From Amantichitinum ursilacus (lineage in GTDB: Bacteria; Pseudomonadota; Gammaproteobacteria; Burkholderiales; Chitinibacteraceae): 64,000 nucleotides of DNA. Of this stretch, positions 26,474 to 36,184 are shown piece after piece. Positions within the stretch are counted from its first letter, which is position 1. The number at the start of each line of letters is the position of its first letter. The stretch spans positions 124,001 through 188,000 of the forward strand of contig NZ_LAQT01000038.1 of the NCBI RefSeq assembly GCF_001294205.1, in the 5' to 3' direction. Made by a program: the position numbers and the translations under genes. The notes beneath the pieces were generated by a model. It had not been told where the DNA came from, did no database searches, and saw only the letters and a list, made by a program, of their open reading frames with translations.

Positions 26474-28737
26474 TCGCCCAGGAACTGGAAGTAAGCCTGC
26501 ACATGGCTTTCATGGAGGCGAGACAGAAGCGCCACGAGTACATCACCGTGGAGCACCTCCTGCTCTCCCTGCTTGATAACCCCTCCGCCGCTGAAGTTTT
26601 GCGCGCATGCGGCGCTAACATGGATGACCTGCGTCGCCAGCTCTCTGACTTTGTCACCGAGCACACGCCCGTGGTGTCTGGCACCGGTGAGGTTGAAACC
26701 CAACCTACCATCGGTTTTCAGCGCGTTATCCAGCGCGCCATTCTGCACGTGCAGTCGTCGGGCAAGAAAGAAGTGACCGGCGCTAACGTGTTGGTGGCCA
26801 TCTTCGGCGAGAAAGACAGCCATGCCGTGTACTTCCTGCATCAGCAGGGCGTAACGCGGCTGGACGTGGTCAATTTTATCAGCCATGGCATCAGCAAGAG
26901 CGGCCCGGTGGCGTCCACCCCGCCGCGCCAGGAACAAGGCGAAGATCACGAATCCGAAGTGGGCCCAGGCGGCGCACTCGAGAGCTTTACGCAGAACCTT
27001 AACCAGCAGGCGCTCACCGGTCGCATCGATCCGTTGATTGGCCGCGATGCCGAGCTGGAGCGTGTGGTGCAGATTCTATGCCGCCGCCGCAAGAACAACC
27101 CGCTGTTGGTGGGTGAGGCTGGCGTGGGCAAAACCGCGATTGCCGAAGGGCTGGCGCGTCGCATTATCGAAGGCGATGTGCCCGATATTCTGGCCGATGC
27201 CACCGTCTATTCGCTCGATATGGGCGCATTGCTGGCGGGCACCAAATATCGCGGCGACTTTGAGCAACGCCTGAAAGCCGTCATCAAGCAATTGTCGGAA
27301 GAGCGCAATGCCATTCTGTTTATCGACGAGATTCATACTCTTGTTGGTGCGGGCGCTGCCTCGGGCGGTACGCTGGATGCCTCCAATTTGCTGAAACCGG
27401 CGCTGTCCAACGGCACGCTGAAATGCATCGGCGCCACCACGTATCAGGAATTCCGCGGCATCTTCGAAAAAGACAACGCGCTGTCGCGTCGCTTCCAGAA
27501 GATTGATGTGGTTGAGCCGACCGTTGAGCAGACCATTGAGATTCTCAAAGGCCTGAAAGACAAGTTCGAGAAACACCACAGCGTTAAATACACCGTTGCG
27601 GCTTTGACCACGGCGGCAGAACTGGCGGCCAAGTATATCAATGACCGACATTTGCCCGATAAAGCCATTGATGTAATTGACGAAGCCGGTGCCGCGCAAA
27701 AGATTCTGCCCAAGTCGCGTCAGAAAAAGACGATCGGCAAAGGCGAGATCGAAGAAATCGTGGCCAAGATTGCCCGAATTCCGCCGAAGAGCGTGTCCAA
27801 TGATGACAAGAGCACCTTGAAGACGCTGGACCGCGATCTGAAGAACGTGGTGTTTGGCCAGGATAACGCAATTGATGCATTGTCCAGTGCGATCAAGATG
27901 TCGCGCGCTGGCTTGGGCAACCCGCAAAAACCGATTGGCGCCTTTTTGTTCTCGGGCCCGACCGGTGTCGGTAAAACCGAAGTGGCACGGCAGCTCGCTT
28001 ATACATTAGGCGTGGAGCTGATCCGCTTTGATATGTCCGAATATATGGAACGCCACGCCGTATCGCGTTTGATCGGCGCGCCTCCGGGCTATGTTGGTTT
28101 TGAGCAAGGCGGTTTGTTGACCGAACAAGTCACCAAGCATCCGTATAGCGTGTTGTTGCTGGACGAAATTGAAAAAGCGCATCCCGATATCTTTAACGTG
28201 CTGTTGCAGGTGATGGACCACGGCACGCTAACGGATAACAACGGGCGTAAAGCGGATTTCCGTAACGTGATTCTGATCATGACCACCAACGCGGGTGCCG
28301 AATCGCTGAACAAAGCCATCATTGGCTTTACAGCGAAGAAGGAAACCGGCGACGAAATGGCCGAGATCAAACGCCTGTTTACGCCGGAATTCCGTAACCG
28401 CCTGGATGCCACGATTTCGTTTGCACCGCTCAGCCAGGAAATCATTCTGCAAGTGGTCGAGAAATTCTTGATGCAGCTGGAAATGCAGTTGCAAGAGAAG
28501 AAGGTCGATGCGCATTTCTCGGACAAGCTGAAGGCTTATCTGGCCGAGAAGGGTTTCGATCCGTTGATGGGCGCCCGCCCGATGTCGCGTCTGATTCAGG
28601 ACACGATCCGCAAGGCGCTGGCCGACGAGTTGCTGTTTGGTCGCCTGGCCAACGGCGGCGAAGTGACCATCGATCTCGACGACGACGACAAAGTGGTGCT
28701 CAATATTCACGAGCAAGAAAACGTGGTGCCGGCGTAA
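26470..28737 (+). CDS. clpA: ATP-dependent Clp protease ATP-binding subunit ClpA
   Basis: This 755-residue AAA+ unfoldase partners ClpP (gene not in the window). A Clp-N double repeat covers residues 1-145. AAA-1 has Walker [10 protein letters not shown] near 217 and Walker [17 protein letters not shown]-2 has Walker [11 protein letters not shown] near 498 and [12 protein letters not shown]. The long ClpB-type middle coiled coil is absent, so it is ClpA. Its length matches E. coli (758). It is translationally coupled to clpS. Confidence 0.95.
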   Translation: MIAQELEVSLHMAFMEARQKRHEYITVEHLLLSLLDNPSAAEVLRACGANMDDLRRQLSDFVTEHTPVVSGTGEVETQPTIGFQRVIQRAILHVQSSGKKEVTGANVLVAIFGEKDSHAVYFLHQQGVTRLDVVNFISHGISKSGPVASTPPRQEQGEDHESEVGPGGALESFTQNLNQQALTGRIDPLIGRDAELERVVQILCRRRKNNPLLVGEAGVGKTAIAEGLARRIIEGDVPDILADATVYSLDMGALLAGTKYRGDFEQRLKAVIKQLSEERNAILFIDEIHTLVGAGAASGGTLDASNLLKPALSNGTLKCIGATTYQEFRGIFEKDNALSRRFQKIDVVEPTVEQTIEILKGLKDKFEKHHSVKYTVAALTTAAELAAKYINDRHLPDKAIDVIDEAGAAQKILPKSRQKKTIGKGEIEEIVAKIARIPPKSVSNDDKSTLKTLDRDLKNVVFGQDNAIDALSSAIKMSRAGLGNPQKPIGAFLFSGPTGVGKTEVARQLAYTLGVELIRFDMSEYMERHAVSRLIGAPPGYVGFEQGGLLTEQVTKHPYSVLLLDEIEKAHPDIFNVLLQVMDHGTLTDNNGRKADFRNVILIMTTNAGAESLNKAIIGFTAKKETGDEMAEIKRLFTPEFRNRLDATISFAPLSQEIILQVVEKFLMQLEMQLQEKKVDAHFSDKLKAYLAEKGFDPLMGARPMSRLIQDTIRKALADELLFGRLANGGEVTIDLDDDDKVVLNIHEQENVVPA

Positions 28738-28763
28738 TCGTTAGAACCACGCCGCGCAAAAAC

Positions 28764-28799
28764 AAAGCCCCGACCAGTGCAAACTGGCCGGGGCTTTTT
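28764..28799 (+). terminator. Intrinsic terminator after clpA
   Basis: AAAGCCCCG-A-CCAG pairs with CTGG-C-CGGGGCTTT around a six-base loop, and T residues follow. The opposing gene ends 44 bases beyond, so it may serve both. Confidence 0.85.
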
Positions 28800-28842
28800 G
28801 ATGTTGAATGCTCAGACGTCGCCAAGGCGACGCCAGGCCGGT

Positions 28843-30474
28843 TTATTCGAAGCTGGTAAACACGCGATTGCGCCCCGCTTCCTTCGCCAGCACCAATGAT
28901 TGTTCGGCGCGGCCCACCACGCCCTCCACCGTTTCGCCCGCGCGCAAAGTGGAGATGCCGGCGCTGAAGCTGAACGCCACGGCGGGCATCGCAAACGGAA
29001 AACGGATCTGCACAAAGCGCGCGCGCAAAGCCTCCACCAACGCAATCGCGTCGCTCTGGCTGGTGTTAGGCAACACCAGCAGAAACTCTTCACCGCCGTA
29101 GCGCCCGATGGCGTCGCTGGCGCGCAGGCGCTGCCGCAGCAAGGAACACAGCGCGCGCAAAACCTGATCGCCCGCCTGGTGGCCGTATTGATCGTTGCCG
29201 AGCTTGAAATCATCGATATCGAGCATCGCCACCGTCAGCGGCTGGCTGTTGCGACGGCACCGCGACTCCTCGATCTCCAGTAATTGCATCACCGCATTAC
29301 GATTCAGCGCGCGCGTTAAACCGTCCCGCGTCATCTGCTCACGCAAAGCGCGGTAGCGCGCCGCGCGACACTGAATGGCGGTGACTAGATAATGCGGATC
29401 AATCGGCTTGACCAGAAAATCATCCGCGCCGCGGCGCATGGCATCCAGCCGGCTGGACGCCGTCTGGTCGCTCGACAAGAACACAATCGGGATGCTGACG
29501 TAAGTGGACTGCTGACGGATCACGCTAGCGATTTCCAGACCGTTCCAGCCGGGCAAATACAAGTCGAGCACGATCAGCTCGGGCCGGAATTCGGCCAGCT
29601 TTTCAAACATATGCACCGGTCCGGTGACCACGGCCGTATGCATGCCCGCTTCTTGCAAGACCAGCGCGTAGTACTCGGCCAGTTGGCGTTCGTCATCGAC
29701 GATCAGCACGCGATAACCGGGCTGCCGACGACCTTCGTCCAGCCGCTGCATCAAATCCGTGAGTTCTTCGGTCAAGACGGGCTTGTGCAAAAACGCCTGC
29801 GCGCCCAACCGCGCCGCAATCAACCGCGTCGACACATCCGCATTTTTGGACAGGCAAACCATGCGCGCGGGCGCGCCGGGCATACCGGGCAACCAGCCGG
29901 CAAAGAAATCCAGCGGCTGCGAAACGCCATCCAGATCGACGATCAGCAGATCGATCGGACCTTGCGGCAGCGTATCGCGCGTCATGCTGATGCTGTCGAT
30001 ACCCAACAGCGACAGCTCGATCTGCATCAGCTCGGCGGTGGCGTCATCCTGACTGAAAATAACGGTCTGGCGCGGCTCATCGGCACCCGGGCTGGCACGG
30101 GTGCCAGCCAGGCCCAATGGGTCGATAAACTGCGCTGCCGCTTGAATCAGCCCGTCAAAGTACTGCCATAACTGTGCGGCCCGGTCTTCGTCCGGGCGCT
30201 CCAATGGGGCCAAATGTGCGCGGTAAAATTTCTCCAGCTCGCGCGAAGTGCGTGTCAGCTCCGGCGCGCCAAAGGTGGTGCCTGATCCGGTCAGGCTGTG
30301 AATCTGACGCTGCAGGTCTTCGCGCGTGGTGGCGTCCAGGCCTTCGGTAACAAACGTTTCGATCTGCGCGCGGATGCCCGCCAGCCGGGCTGGCAATTCG
30401 GTTTTGAACCGCAGCTGTAATTCGGCCAGCGCGGCCTGGAACTGCTTGAGTTTATCGTCGCGGGCATCGGCCAC
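28843..30474 (-). CDS. Hpt-REC-REC-GGDEF diguanylate cyclase
   Basis: This 543-residue protein has four modules. An N-terminal Hpt-like helical bundle (1-115) has its phospho-His in IHSLTGSGTTFG. A first receiver (about 135-245) has DD, a D in LLIVDLDG and K in FLHKPV. A second receiver (about 255-370) has VLIVDDE, the phospho-acceptor Asp in LIVLDLYLPG and K in FLVKPI. A C-terminal GGDEF domain has the active-site motif GGEEF preceded five residues earlier by an RASD inhibitory I-site. It should make c-di-GMP under phosphorelay control. The start is a GTG two bases after the lone receiver gene. Confidence 0.88.
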   Translation of the reverse strand: MADARDDKLKQFQAALAELQLRFKTELPARLAGIRAQIETFVTEGLDATTREDLQRQIHSLTGSGTTFGAPELTRTSRELEKFYRAHLAPLERPDEDRAAQLWQYFDGLIQAAAQFIDPLGLAGTRASPGADEPRQTVIFSQDDATAELMQIELSLLGIDSISMTRDTLPQGPIDLLIVDLDGVSQPLDFFAGWLPGMPGAPARMVCLSKNADVSTRLIAARLGAQAFLHKPVLTEELTDLMQRLDEGRRQPGYRVLIVDDERQLAEYYALVLQEAGMHTAVVTGPVHMFEKLAEFRPELIVLDLYLPGWNGLEIASVIRQQSTYVSIPIVFLSSDQTASSRLDAMRRGADDFLVKPIDPHYLVTAIQCRAARYRALREQMTRDGLTRALNRNAVMQLLEIEESRCRRNSQPLTVAMLDIDDFKLGNDQYGHQAGDQVLRALCSLLRQRLRASDAIGRYGGEEFLLVLPNTSQSDAIALVEALRARFVQIRFPFAMPAVAFSFSAGISTLRAGETVEGVVGRAEQSLVLAKEAGRNRVFTSFE

Positions 30475-30476
30475 GG

Positions 30477-30872
30477 CTAGTCCCCTTTGGTGATGGCGTG
30501 TTGCCAGAGCGTGCGCACCTCGTCCGCCAGTGTCATGGGATCAAACGGTTTCGGAATCACGCCACTGGCGCCCAGCGCCAGCAGATTGGCCACCTCGGCC
30601 GGTTGGGCTTTGGCAGTCATGAAAATAGCCGGTATGCCGGCCAGCGCCGGTTGTTCGCGCAGCCGCCCCAGCGTGGTGGGGCCGTCCATGCCGGGCATCA
30701 TCACATCCAGCAAAAACAGGTCGGCTTGCGCAGTGGGTGCGGCGTCGAGCGCAGCCTGCCCCGACGAGCATAGTACGATCTGAAACCCACCAATCATCTC
30801 CAGCGCCATGCGCGCCACCAACTGGATATCAGGTTCGTCTTCGACGTACAGAATACGTTGCAACTGGGGCAT
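30477..30872 (-). CDS. Single-domain response regulator (CheY-like)
   Basis: The product is 131 residues, a lone receiver with no output domain. The acidic pair is in ILYVEDEPD, the phospho-acceptor Asp in LFLLDVMMPGMDG near residue 57, and the Thr and Lys in IFMTAK and VIPKPFDP. It lies two bases upstream of the Hpt-containing cyclase in the same operon, so it probably exchanges phosphate with that Hpt. The ATG at 30872 is likely; in-frame ATGs at 30884 and 30896 are alternatives. Confidence 0.85.
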   Translation of the reverse strand: MPQLQRILYVEDEPDIQLVARMALEMIGGFQIVLCSSGQAALDAAPTAQADLFLLDVMMPGMDGPTTLGRLREQPALAGIPAIFMTAKAQPAEVANLLALGASGVIPKPFDPMTLADEVRTLWQHAITKGD

Positions 30873-30986
30873 GACGGTTTCCATCGGGGGCCACAAACGG
30901 CGCGGCGTTTACCTAGGGTAGCAGAGACATTGCCGCACCACGGGTACAGGCGGTTATCCCTGCCTGGAAAGATCGCAAATTTAGCT

Positions 30987-30992
30987 TATACT
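30987..30992 (+). promoter_or_regulatory. Possible -10 box of the NarL-type regulator gene
   Basis: TATACT lies 74 bases before the regulator ATG and overlaps an 11-bp repeat that recurs 60 bp downstream. The -35 is weak. Confidence 0.35.
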
Positions 30993-31059
30993 AACTCTGT
31001 TCCTTACATGAGTCTGTAGCCGCAGCCGCATCTGCTGCGCCGATCATCTACTAACTCTG
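30989..31059. repeat. 11-bp direct repeat pair in a divergent promoter region
   Basis: TACTAACTCTG occurs at 30989-30999 and 31049-31059, exactly 60 bp apart. The 60-bp spacing is close to six turns of B-DNA, so they may be protein sites on one face of the helix. Chance duplication cannot be excluded. Confidence 0.4.
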
Positions 31060-31065
31060 CGCCCT

Positions 31066-31716
31066 ATGCCGACCCCACACCGCATCATCATCGCCGACGA
31101 CCACCAACTGCTGCGTCTGGGCATACGCGCCGTACTCGCTACCCGAACTGACCTCGAAATTGTGTCCGAGGCCGCGGATGGCGATACCGCATTGAACGAC
31201 ATCATGACGATGCGGCCCGACCTGGTGGTACTGGATATCACCATGCCTGGTAAATCCGGGCTCGACATCCTGCAAGAAGTCCGCCTTAACGCGCCCGATA
31301 TCCGCGTAATGGTGCTGTCTTCGCACGATGAGCCGCACGTGGTGCTGGATGCGCTTAAACGCGGCGCGCGCGCTTATCTGCTGAAGGACTGCATGCTGGA
31401 AGATCTGCATGCGGCGATTATCGCGGTGCTGGATGGCCATGTGTTTTTAAGCCCGCAAATCGAAGCACTGGCCAGCGCGGCCAACGACACGGGCACCGAA
31501 ACGCTGACCACACGCCAGCAAGAAATCCTGCGCTGGATTGCCCTTGGCAAATCCACCAAGGAAATTGCGCGTTTGCTTGGGATTAGTCCTAAGACCGTGG
31601 AGTTCCACCGCGGCCAGTTGATTCAGCGGCTGGGTTGTCGCGATGTGGCCAGCCTCACGTTAAAGGCGGTACGCAGCGGGCTGGTTGACCCGGCGCGCGA
31701 TCAGATCTCGGCGTAA
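31066..31716 (+). CDS. NarL/FixJ-family response regulator
   Basis: The product is 216 residues. The receiver domain (1-120) has the acidic pair in IIIADDHQ, the phospho-acceptor Asp in LVVLDITMPGKSG near residue 55 and the Lys in AYLLKD. A LuxR-type helix-turn-helix follows (LTTRQQEILRWIALGKSTKEIARLLGISPKTVEFHRGQLIQRLG, about 148-191). No histidine kinase is adjacent. It is divergent from the receiver/cyclase operon and could regulate that operon. Confidence 0.88.
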   Translation: MPTPHRIIIADDHQLLRLGIRAVLATRTDLEIVSEAADGDTALNDIMTMRPDLVVLDITMPGKSGLDILQEVRLNAPDIRVMVLSSHDEPHVVLDALKRGARAYLLKDCMLEDLHAAIIAVLDGHVFLSPQIEALASAANDTGTETLTTRQQEILRWIALGKSTKEIARLLGISPKTVEFHRGQLIQRLGCRDVASLTLKAVRSGLVDPARDQISA

Positions 31717-31755
31717 AGCGCGGTTTCATCGGCGCGGGCCGGGATGATGGCGAAT

Positions 31756-31785
31756 AAAAAAGGCGAGCCGCAGCTCGCCTTTTTT
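31756..31785. terminator. Bidirectional terminator after the NarL-type regulator
   Basis: AAAAAAGGCGAGC (31756-31768) pairs perfectly with GCTCGCCTTTTTT (31773-31785), loop CGCA. It serves convergent genes. Confidence 0.9.
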
Positions 31786-31810
31786 ACGTCTATTGATACT
31801 CATCCGCCCA

Positions 31811-32374
31811 TCACCCTTCCGGCGTCACGCCGGTATCGCCAGCCAGCAGCAACTGCGGCACCTGGCGGAAATACCACGGCTGCGCATGCTCCATCTGTTC
31901 CAGCAGCCAGATCACATCAAAACGATCGCTGGGCCAGTGCTCGGGCACGCTGACATGCTTGCCCACAATCGCGCGGGCGAGCATCGGCAACGCTTTATGT
32001 TCCCATGCGATCAACACCGTGCCTTCGGTCTCGGTGGCGGCGATCGCCAGCGCGGCTTCATCACCGCGACCAAAGCGCGTATTGATCTCGATGCCCAGTT
32101 TGGCCGCCAGCGGTTGCAGCGTTTGCACGGCGCGCTCGCTCTCGCCAGGTTTGCGCGCGGGGCAGGCAAACAAGGCGTTAGGAATGGCAATGCGCGCATC
32201 GACGATCATCTCGCTGGACGGGGCCAGCAGCACCGCCAATGCCCCGGCGCGCGCCCAGCCTCGCACCGACAACGCCTCGGTATTGGCACCGCCATCCAGG
32301 TTAACGCCACCGGACAACGGCGTGGCTTCCGGTTTTTCCGCATGGCGAATCAACATGATCCGGTTGGCCGACAT
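31811..32374 (-). CDS. Histidine phosphatase-superfamily protein
   Basis: The product is 187 residues. The catalytic RHAEK motif (LIRHAEKPEA, residues 9-18) is a variant of the RHG/RHAE motif of branch 1 phosphatases. The second His is in IAWEHKALPML near 125. There is no signal peptide, so it is cytosolic. The substrate is unknown; related proteins are broad-specificity phosphatases. Nothing in the context narrows the role. Confidence 0.78.
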   Translation of the reverse strand: MSANRIMLIRHAEKPEATPLSGGVNLDGGANTEALSVRGWARAGALAVLLAPSSEMIVDARIAIPNALFACPARKPGESERAVQTLQPLAAKLGIEINTRFGRGDEAALAIAATETEGTVLIAWEHKALPMLARAIVGKHVSVPEHWPSDRFDVIWLLEQMEHAQPWYFRQVPQLLLAGDTGVTPEG

Positions 32375-32536
32375 CGTTTACTCCTCAGGATGGCCCCGGC
32401 CGAAAGTCCGGGCGCACATACCAGCATAGTGCCCGCCGGAGCCTTGTAACTGGCATCGGCCGCACGCCTATGCCGCTGTGGGACAGGCCGCGCCGCATCC
32501 GTCACGTGGCAAACCGGCAGCCGCGCGCGGCGGCGG

Positions 32537-33361
32537 TCAGGCTGCTTGTTGCACCACGACAGTCTGCGCGGGCATGGGCGCGGCAAAGCCAGCCTGGCCA
32601 AAGCTCTCGCGGATGACGCGATTGGTCTCGAAATACACCTGCCAGTAATTGTCGTTATGGCAATAGGGCCGCACCGCCAGCACTGGCCCCACCAGATTGA
32701 ATTCCAGAATCTCGACATCCACCGCCGGCTCGGCCAGCACATTCGGGATCGCGCCGATCTGTTGCTTCAGCAAGGCAATCGCAGCCGCGGGGTCGGTGGA
32801 GCCCGCCAGTTGCGCTTTCAGGTCGACGCGGCGGTACGGATTGACGGTGAAGTTCTGAATGCTGTCTGAGAAGATCTTGTTGTTGCCCACCAGGGTCAGC
32901 ACGTTATCGGGCGTGTTGATGGCGGTGACGAACAGACCGATTTCCTTCACCGTGCCGGTAATACCCGCGGCGGTAACAAAGTCGCCCACCTTGAATGGCC
33001 GTAACACAATCAGGAATGCCCCTGCGGCAAAGTTGGCCAGCAAGCCCGACCACGCCAGCCCGATGGCGACACCACCGGCTGCAATCAATGCCGCAAAGGT
33101 CGTGGTCTGCACGCCAAAGTAACCAAGGATGCCGATCACCAACAATACATTCAGCGTAACCGTGATGACCGAGCCGATATAGCGCAGCACGGTGGGGTCC
33201 AGCTTTTGTCGTTCGAGGGACTTTTCGACCAGGCGCACCGCCAGCCCGATCAGATAGCGGCCCACCACCCAGAAGGCGACGGCGGCCAGAATCTTGATGC
33301 CGAACGCGGTGGCATACGCCACGAAAATATCGCGGTAATGCGTGACAGAAGTCGAGTCCAT
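32537..33361 (-). CDS. Small-conductance mechanosensitive channel, MscS family
   Basis: The 274-residue inner-membrane protein has three transmembrane segments in the first 115 residues. The pore helix TM3 is the Gly/Ala-rich AALIAAGGVAIGLAWSGLLANFAAGAFLIVLRPFKVGD, characteristic of MscS. A beta domain (TGTVKEIGLFVTAINTPDN) and an alpha/beta C-terminal domain follow. Its length matches E. coli MscS (286). It should release solutes on osmotic downshock. It has its own transcription unit. Confidence 0.9.
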   Translation of the reverse strand: MDSTSVTHYRDIFVAYATAFGIKILAAVAFWVVGRYLIGLAVRLVEKSLERQKLDPTVLRYIGSVITVTLNVLLVIGILGYFGVQTTTFAALIAAGGVAIGLAWSGLLANFAAGAFLIVLRPFKVGDFVTAAGITGTVKEIGLFVTAINTPDNVLTLVGNNKIFSDSIQNFTVNPYRRVDLKAQLAGSTDPAAAIALLKQQIGAIPNVLAEPAVDVEILEFNLVGPVLAVRPYCHNDNYWQVYFETNRVIRESFGQAGFAAPMPAQTVVVQQAA

Positions 33362-33439
33362 AACCAGTACTCCAGGGGCCAGTTTTCGTTTTTACAAACA
33401 GGAGGCAAGCGCCTCAGCCTGGCACATGGTTGGCGGAAC

Positions 33440-34366
33440 TCAACCCCGAGGATGGTTGGCTTTGTGCAGCGCCTGCAGCCGCGCCGTGGCCACATGCGTG
33501 TAAATCTGCGTAGTACCGATATCAGCGTGCCCCAGCAGCAACTGCACCACACGCAAATCGGCGCCGTGGTTGAGCAGATGGGTGGCAAAGGCATGTCGCA
33601 ACACATGGGGCGATAGCTGCTCGGCATTGATCCCCGCCGTGATGGCATACCCCTTGATGATGTACCACGCCCCCTGGCGGGTAAGCGCATGACCATCGCG
33701 CTGGTTAACCAGCACTTGCGGCGCGTGCGAACCGGCCAGCAACAGCGGCCGCGCTTGCGTGATATAGCGTTGCAGCCATATGCGCGCTTCTTCGCCCAAC
33801 GGCACCAGGCGTTGCTTGCCGCCCTTCCCGCCCATCACTTGCACATAGCCTTCAGTTAAATGCAGATCGGCGATATCCAGCCCCACCAGTTCGGAAACGC
33901 GCAAGCCGGTGGCATACATCAACTCCAGCATGGCGCGGTCACGCAGACCGGCCGGAGTTTCGACATCGGGGGCCGCCAGCAGATTTTCGACTTGCTCTTC
34001 CGATAAGCCCTTGGGCAGCGGCCGCACGCGCGGCGGTGCCGTCAGCGTGACGGTGGGGTCGTGCTGGATGCGGCCGTCGTTTAGCCAGTGCTGGTAAAAC
34101 TTGCGCAGACTGGCCATGCGCCGCGCCAGCGTCGCCGCTTTGGCGGTGCGTGCCGACTCAGCCAGAAAGCTTTGCACATCGTCACGCTGCGCAGCCAATA
34201 CCCCGCGCCCACGCGCTTCCAGCCAGAGGGCCCAAATGACCAGATCGCGCCGATAGCCATCGGCGGTGTTACGCGCCAGACCATCGGCCAGCCAGGCCTG
34301 ATCAACAAAGCGGTCGATCAGCGCCTGATTGGCTTCGTTGGCCACGGCCGCCGCATTACGCGCCAC
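33440..34366 (-). CDS. xerD: Tyrosine recombinase XerD
   Basis: This 308-residue site-specific recombinase works with XerC at dif to resolve chromosome dimers. The catalytic set is Arg in ATGLRVSELVGL, Lys in GGKGGKQR, His-x-x-Arg in LSPHVLRHAFATHLL, His in LLGHADIGTT and Tyr in TQIYTHV. The N-terminal SAM-like core-binding domain (ALIDRFVDQAWLADGLARNT) is typical of XerD. GTG at 34366 is preferred to an upstream TTG at 34381 because GGAG stands about six bases before it. It overlaps the end of ogt. Confidence 0.9.
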   Translation of the reverse strand: MARNAAAVANEANQALIDRFVDQAWLADGLARNTADGYRRDLVIWALWLEARGRGVLAAQRDDVQSFLAESARTAKAATLARRMASLRKFYQHWLNDGRIQHDPTVTLTAPPRVRPLPKGLSEEQVENLLAAPDVETPAGLRDRAMLELMYATGLRVSELVGLDIADLHLTEGYVQVMGGKGGKQRLVPLGEEARIWLQRYITQARPLLLAGSHAPQVLVNQRDGHALTRQGAWYIIKGYAITAGINAEQLSPHVLRHAFATHLLNHGADLRVVQLLLGHADIGTTQIYTHVATARLQALHKANHPRG

Positions 34367-34871
34367 GCGATTCTCCGGCAAACAGATCCTGCATTTCGTG
34401 CGTCAGCAGCCAACGCTTGATCGGCAACCAGTCCCGGCCATTACGATTGGCGTTAAAGCCGCCGAGCCCGTTGGCGGCCACCACACGATGGCACGGAATG
34501 ATGATGGGGATCGGATTCATGCCGCACGCGCCACCCACAGCGCGCGCCACCGAGCCGACTTCGTGTGCGATCTCCGCATAAGTGCGGGTTTTGCCCACGC
34601 CAATCGCGTAAATGGCCTGCCACACACGTTGCTGATGCGGCGAGCCATCCGCGCGCCACGGAATATCGAACACCACGTCCGGATCGGCAAACCAGGCATG
34701 CAGCTGGCGCTCCACCTCGCGCAGGATGGCGCTTTGCGTCGGCCGCAACGGCAGGGATTCGGGTAGAAAATCCAGCCGCACCAGCACATCGCCATCGGCA
34801 GCCAAGCCTATCGGCCCTACCGGCGTGGCAATCACGGCTTGATATTCGGGATATTGATCAGGACGGGGCAT
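34356..34871 (-). CDS. ogt: Methylated-DNA-protein cysteine methyltransferase
   Basis: This 171-residue suicide repair protein removes O6-alkyl groups from guanine. The methyl-accepting Cys is in IPIIIPCHRVV near residue 130. The helix-turn-helix region is KTRTYAEIAHEVGSVARAVGGACGMNPI, with the Arg finger. There is no Ada-type N-terminal regulatory domain. The ATG at 34871 is used; an in-frame TTG four codons earlier is possible. Its stop lies 11 bases inside the xerD frame, so the two are coupled. Confidence 0.9.
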   Translation of the reverse strand: MPRPDQYPEYQAVIATPVGPIGLAADGDVLVRLDFLPESLPLRPTQSAILREVERQLHAWFADPDVVFDIPWRADGSPHQQRVWQAIYAIGVGKTRTYAEIAHEVGSVARAVGGACGMNPIPIIIPCHRVVAANGLGGFNANRNGRDWLPIKRWLLTHEMQDLFAGESRGA

Positions 34872-34919
34872 GAAGAACGCCAAAGCAGAACAAGCGCTGA
34901 TGTTAGCAAACGCTGGGCG

Positions 34920-34948
34920 AAAAAAAACGCGAGGACGAGCCTCGCGTT
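34920..34948 (-). terminator. Intrinsic terminator of the rpsP-rplS operon
   Basis: On the minus strand AACGCGAGG and CCTCGCGTT (34926-34948) form a perfect stem around five bases and are followed by a run of eight T residues, 20 bases after the rplS stop. Confidence 0.9.
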
Positions 34949-34967
34949 CTTATCGGAGCGGCAAAAA

Positions 34968-35351
34968 TTATTTTGCAGCAACCGGAGCGGCCTTGCGAGC
35001 CGGCAACTTTTCCTTGATACGTGCGGACTTGCCCGAACGATCGCGGAGGTAGTACAGCTTGGCACGGCGTACATCACCACGGCGCTTCACTTCGATCGAA
35101 GCAACCAGCGGCGAGTACAGCTGGAACGAACGCTCCACGCCGGTACCAGCGGAAATCTTGCGCACGATGAACGCGCTGTTCAGGCCGCGATTGCGCTTGG
35201 CAATCACAACACCTTCAAACGCCTGCAGACGTTCGCGGTTGCCTTCCTTCACCTTGACTTGCACAACGACGGTGTCGCCGGGTGCAAATTCGGGGATGGT
35301 TTTGTCCAGACGTGCAATTTCTTCTTGTTCGAGCTTTTGAATCAGGTTCAT
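34968..35351 (-). CDS. rplS: 50S ribosomal protein L19
   Basis: The 127-residue product opens with [56 protein letters not shown], standard L19. [26 protein letters not shown] follows, and it ends in an Ala/Lys tail. It is the last gene of rpsP-rimM-trmD-rplS and lies four bases after trmD. L19 contributes to the 30S-50S interface. Confidence 0.97.
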   Translation of the reverse strand: MNLIQKLEQEEIARLDKTIPEFAPGDTVVVQVKVKEGNRERLQAFEGVVIAKRNRGLNSAFIVRKISAGTGVERSFQLYSPLVASIEVKRRGDVRRAKLYYLRDRSGKSARIKEKLPARKAAPVAAK

Positions 35352-35355
35352 GACC

Positions 35356-36156
35356 TTACTCCTTTACGAAACTTGTACCTTCTTCTTCACCGGAAGCAGC
35401 ACGTTGCTCAGCAGCATGCTCGGCCTTGAATTCGGCCAGAAGACGAGTTTCTTCTTTTGAAAGCGGGCGGTCTTTCAGCAAGTCAGCGCGCCGCAACCAG
35501 GTGCGGCCCAGCGACTGCTTAAGGCGCCAGCGACGTATGTTGGCATGATTACCCGAAAGCAGAACTTCCGGGACCGCCATACCGCGGTAATCTTCGGGAC
35601 GGGTGTAATGCGGGCAATCCAGCAACCCATCCGCAAACGAATCTTCTTCTGCACTGGCCGCGGTATTGAGTACGCCAGGCAAATGTCGCGCCAACGCATC
35701 GATCAACACCATGGCAGGGAGCTCGCCCCCTGACAGCACATAATCGCCGGCCGAGATTTCGAGGTCGACCTGGCGTTGCAGAACGCGTTCATCCACGCCC
35801 TCGTAACGCCCACACAACAGGATCAGGCCAGGTTCCGCCACCAGCTGCAGCACACGCTGATGCGTGAGCGGCGCGCCTTGCGGCGACAGATACACCACTT
35901 TGGGTGTCAGCCCGAATGCCGCTTGCCGCGCTTTGGCCGCCGCAATGGCGTCTTCCAGCGGCTGCGGCAGCATCACCATGCCAGGCCCACCGCCATACGG
36001 ACGGTCGTCCACGCGGCGGTAATTGTCGTGCGTAAAATCACGCGGATTCCACGCGGCAAAATCGATGATGCCCTGCTCCACCGCGCGCTGCGTAATGCCG
36101 TGCCGCGTGATGGCGTCAAACATATCGGGGAACAGCGTAATCGCGTCGAAACGCAT
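35356..36156 (-). CDS. trmD: tRNA (guanine-37-N1)-methyltransferase TrmD
   Basis: This 266-residue SPOUT-class enzyme makes m1G37 in t[28 protein letters not shown] is the usual start, [14 protein letters not shown] and [14 protein letters not shown] carry the SAM-binding trefoil knot, and [17 protein letters not shown] follows. The ATG at 36156 is chosen; open frame continues upstream but would overlap the end of rimM. The C-terminus is Glu/Ala-rich, slightly longer than in E. coli (255). Confidence 0.96.
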   Translation of the reverse strand: MRFDAITLFPDMFDAITRHGITQRAVEQGIIDFAAWNPRDFTHDNYRRVDDRPYGGGPGMVMLPQPLEDAIAAAKARQAAFGLTPKVVYLSPQGAPLTHQRVLQLVAEPGLILLCGRYEGVDERVLQRQVDLEISAGDYVLSGGELPAMVLIDALARHLPGVLNTAASAEEDSFADGLLDCPHYTRPEDYRGMAVPEVLLSGNHANIRRWRLKQSLGRTWLRRADLLKDRPLSKEETRLLAEFKAEHAAEQRAASGEEEGTSFVKE

Positions 36157-36184
36157 GCTTACCGCCGCCCCCGCTGCTGTGGCC

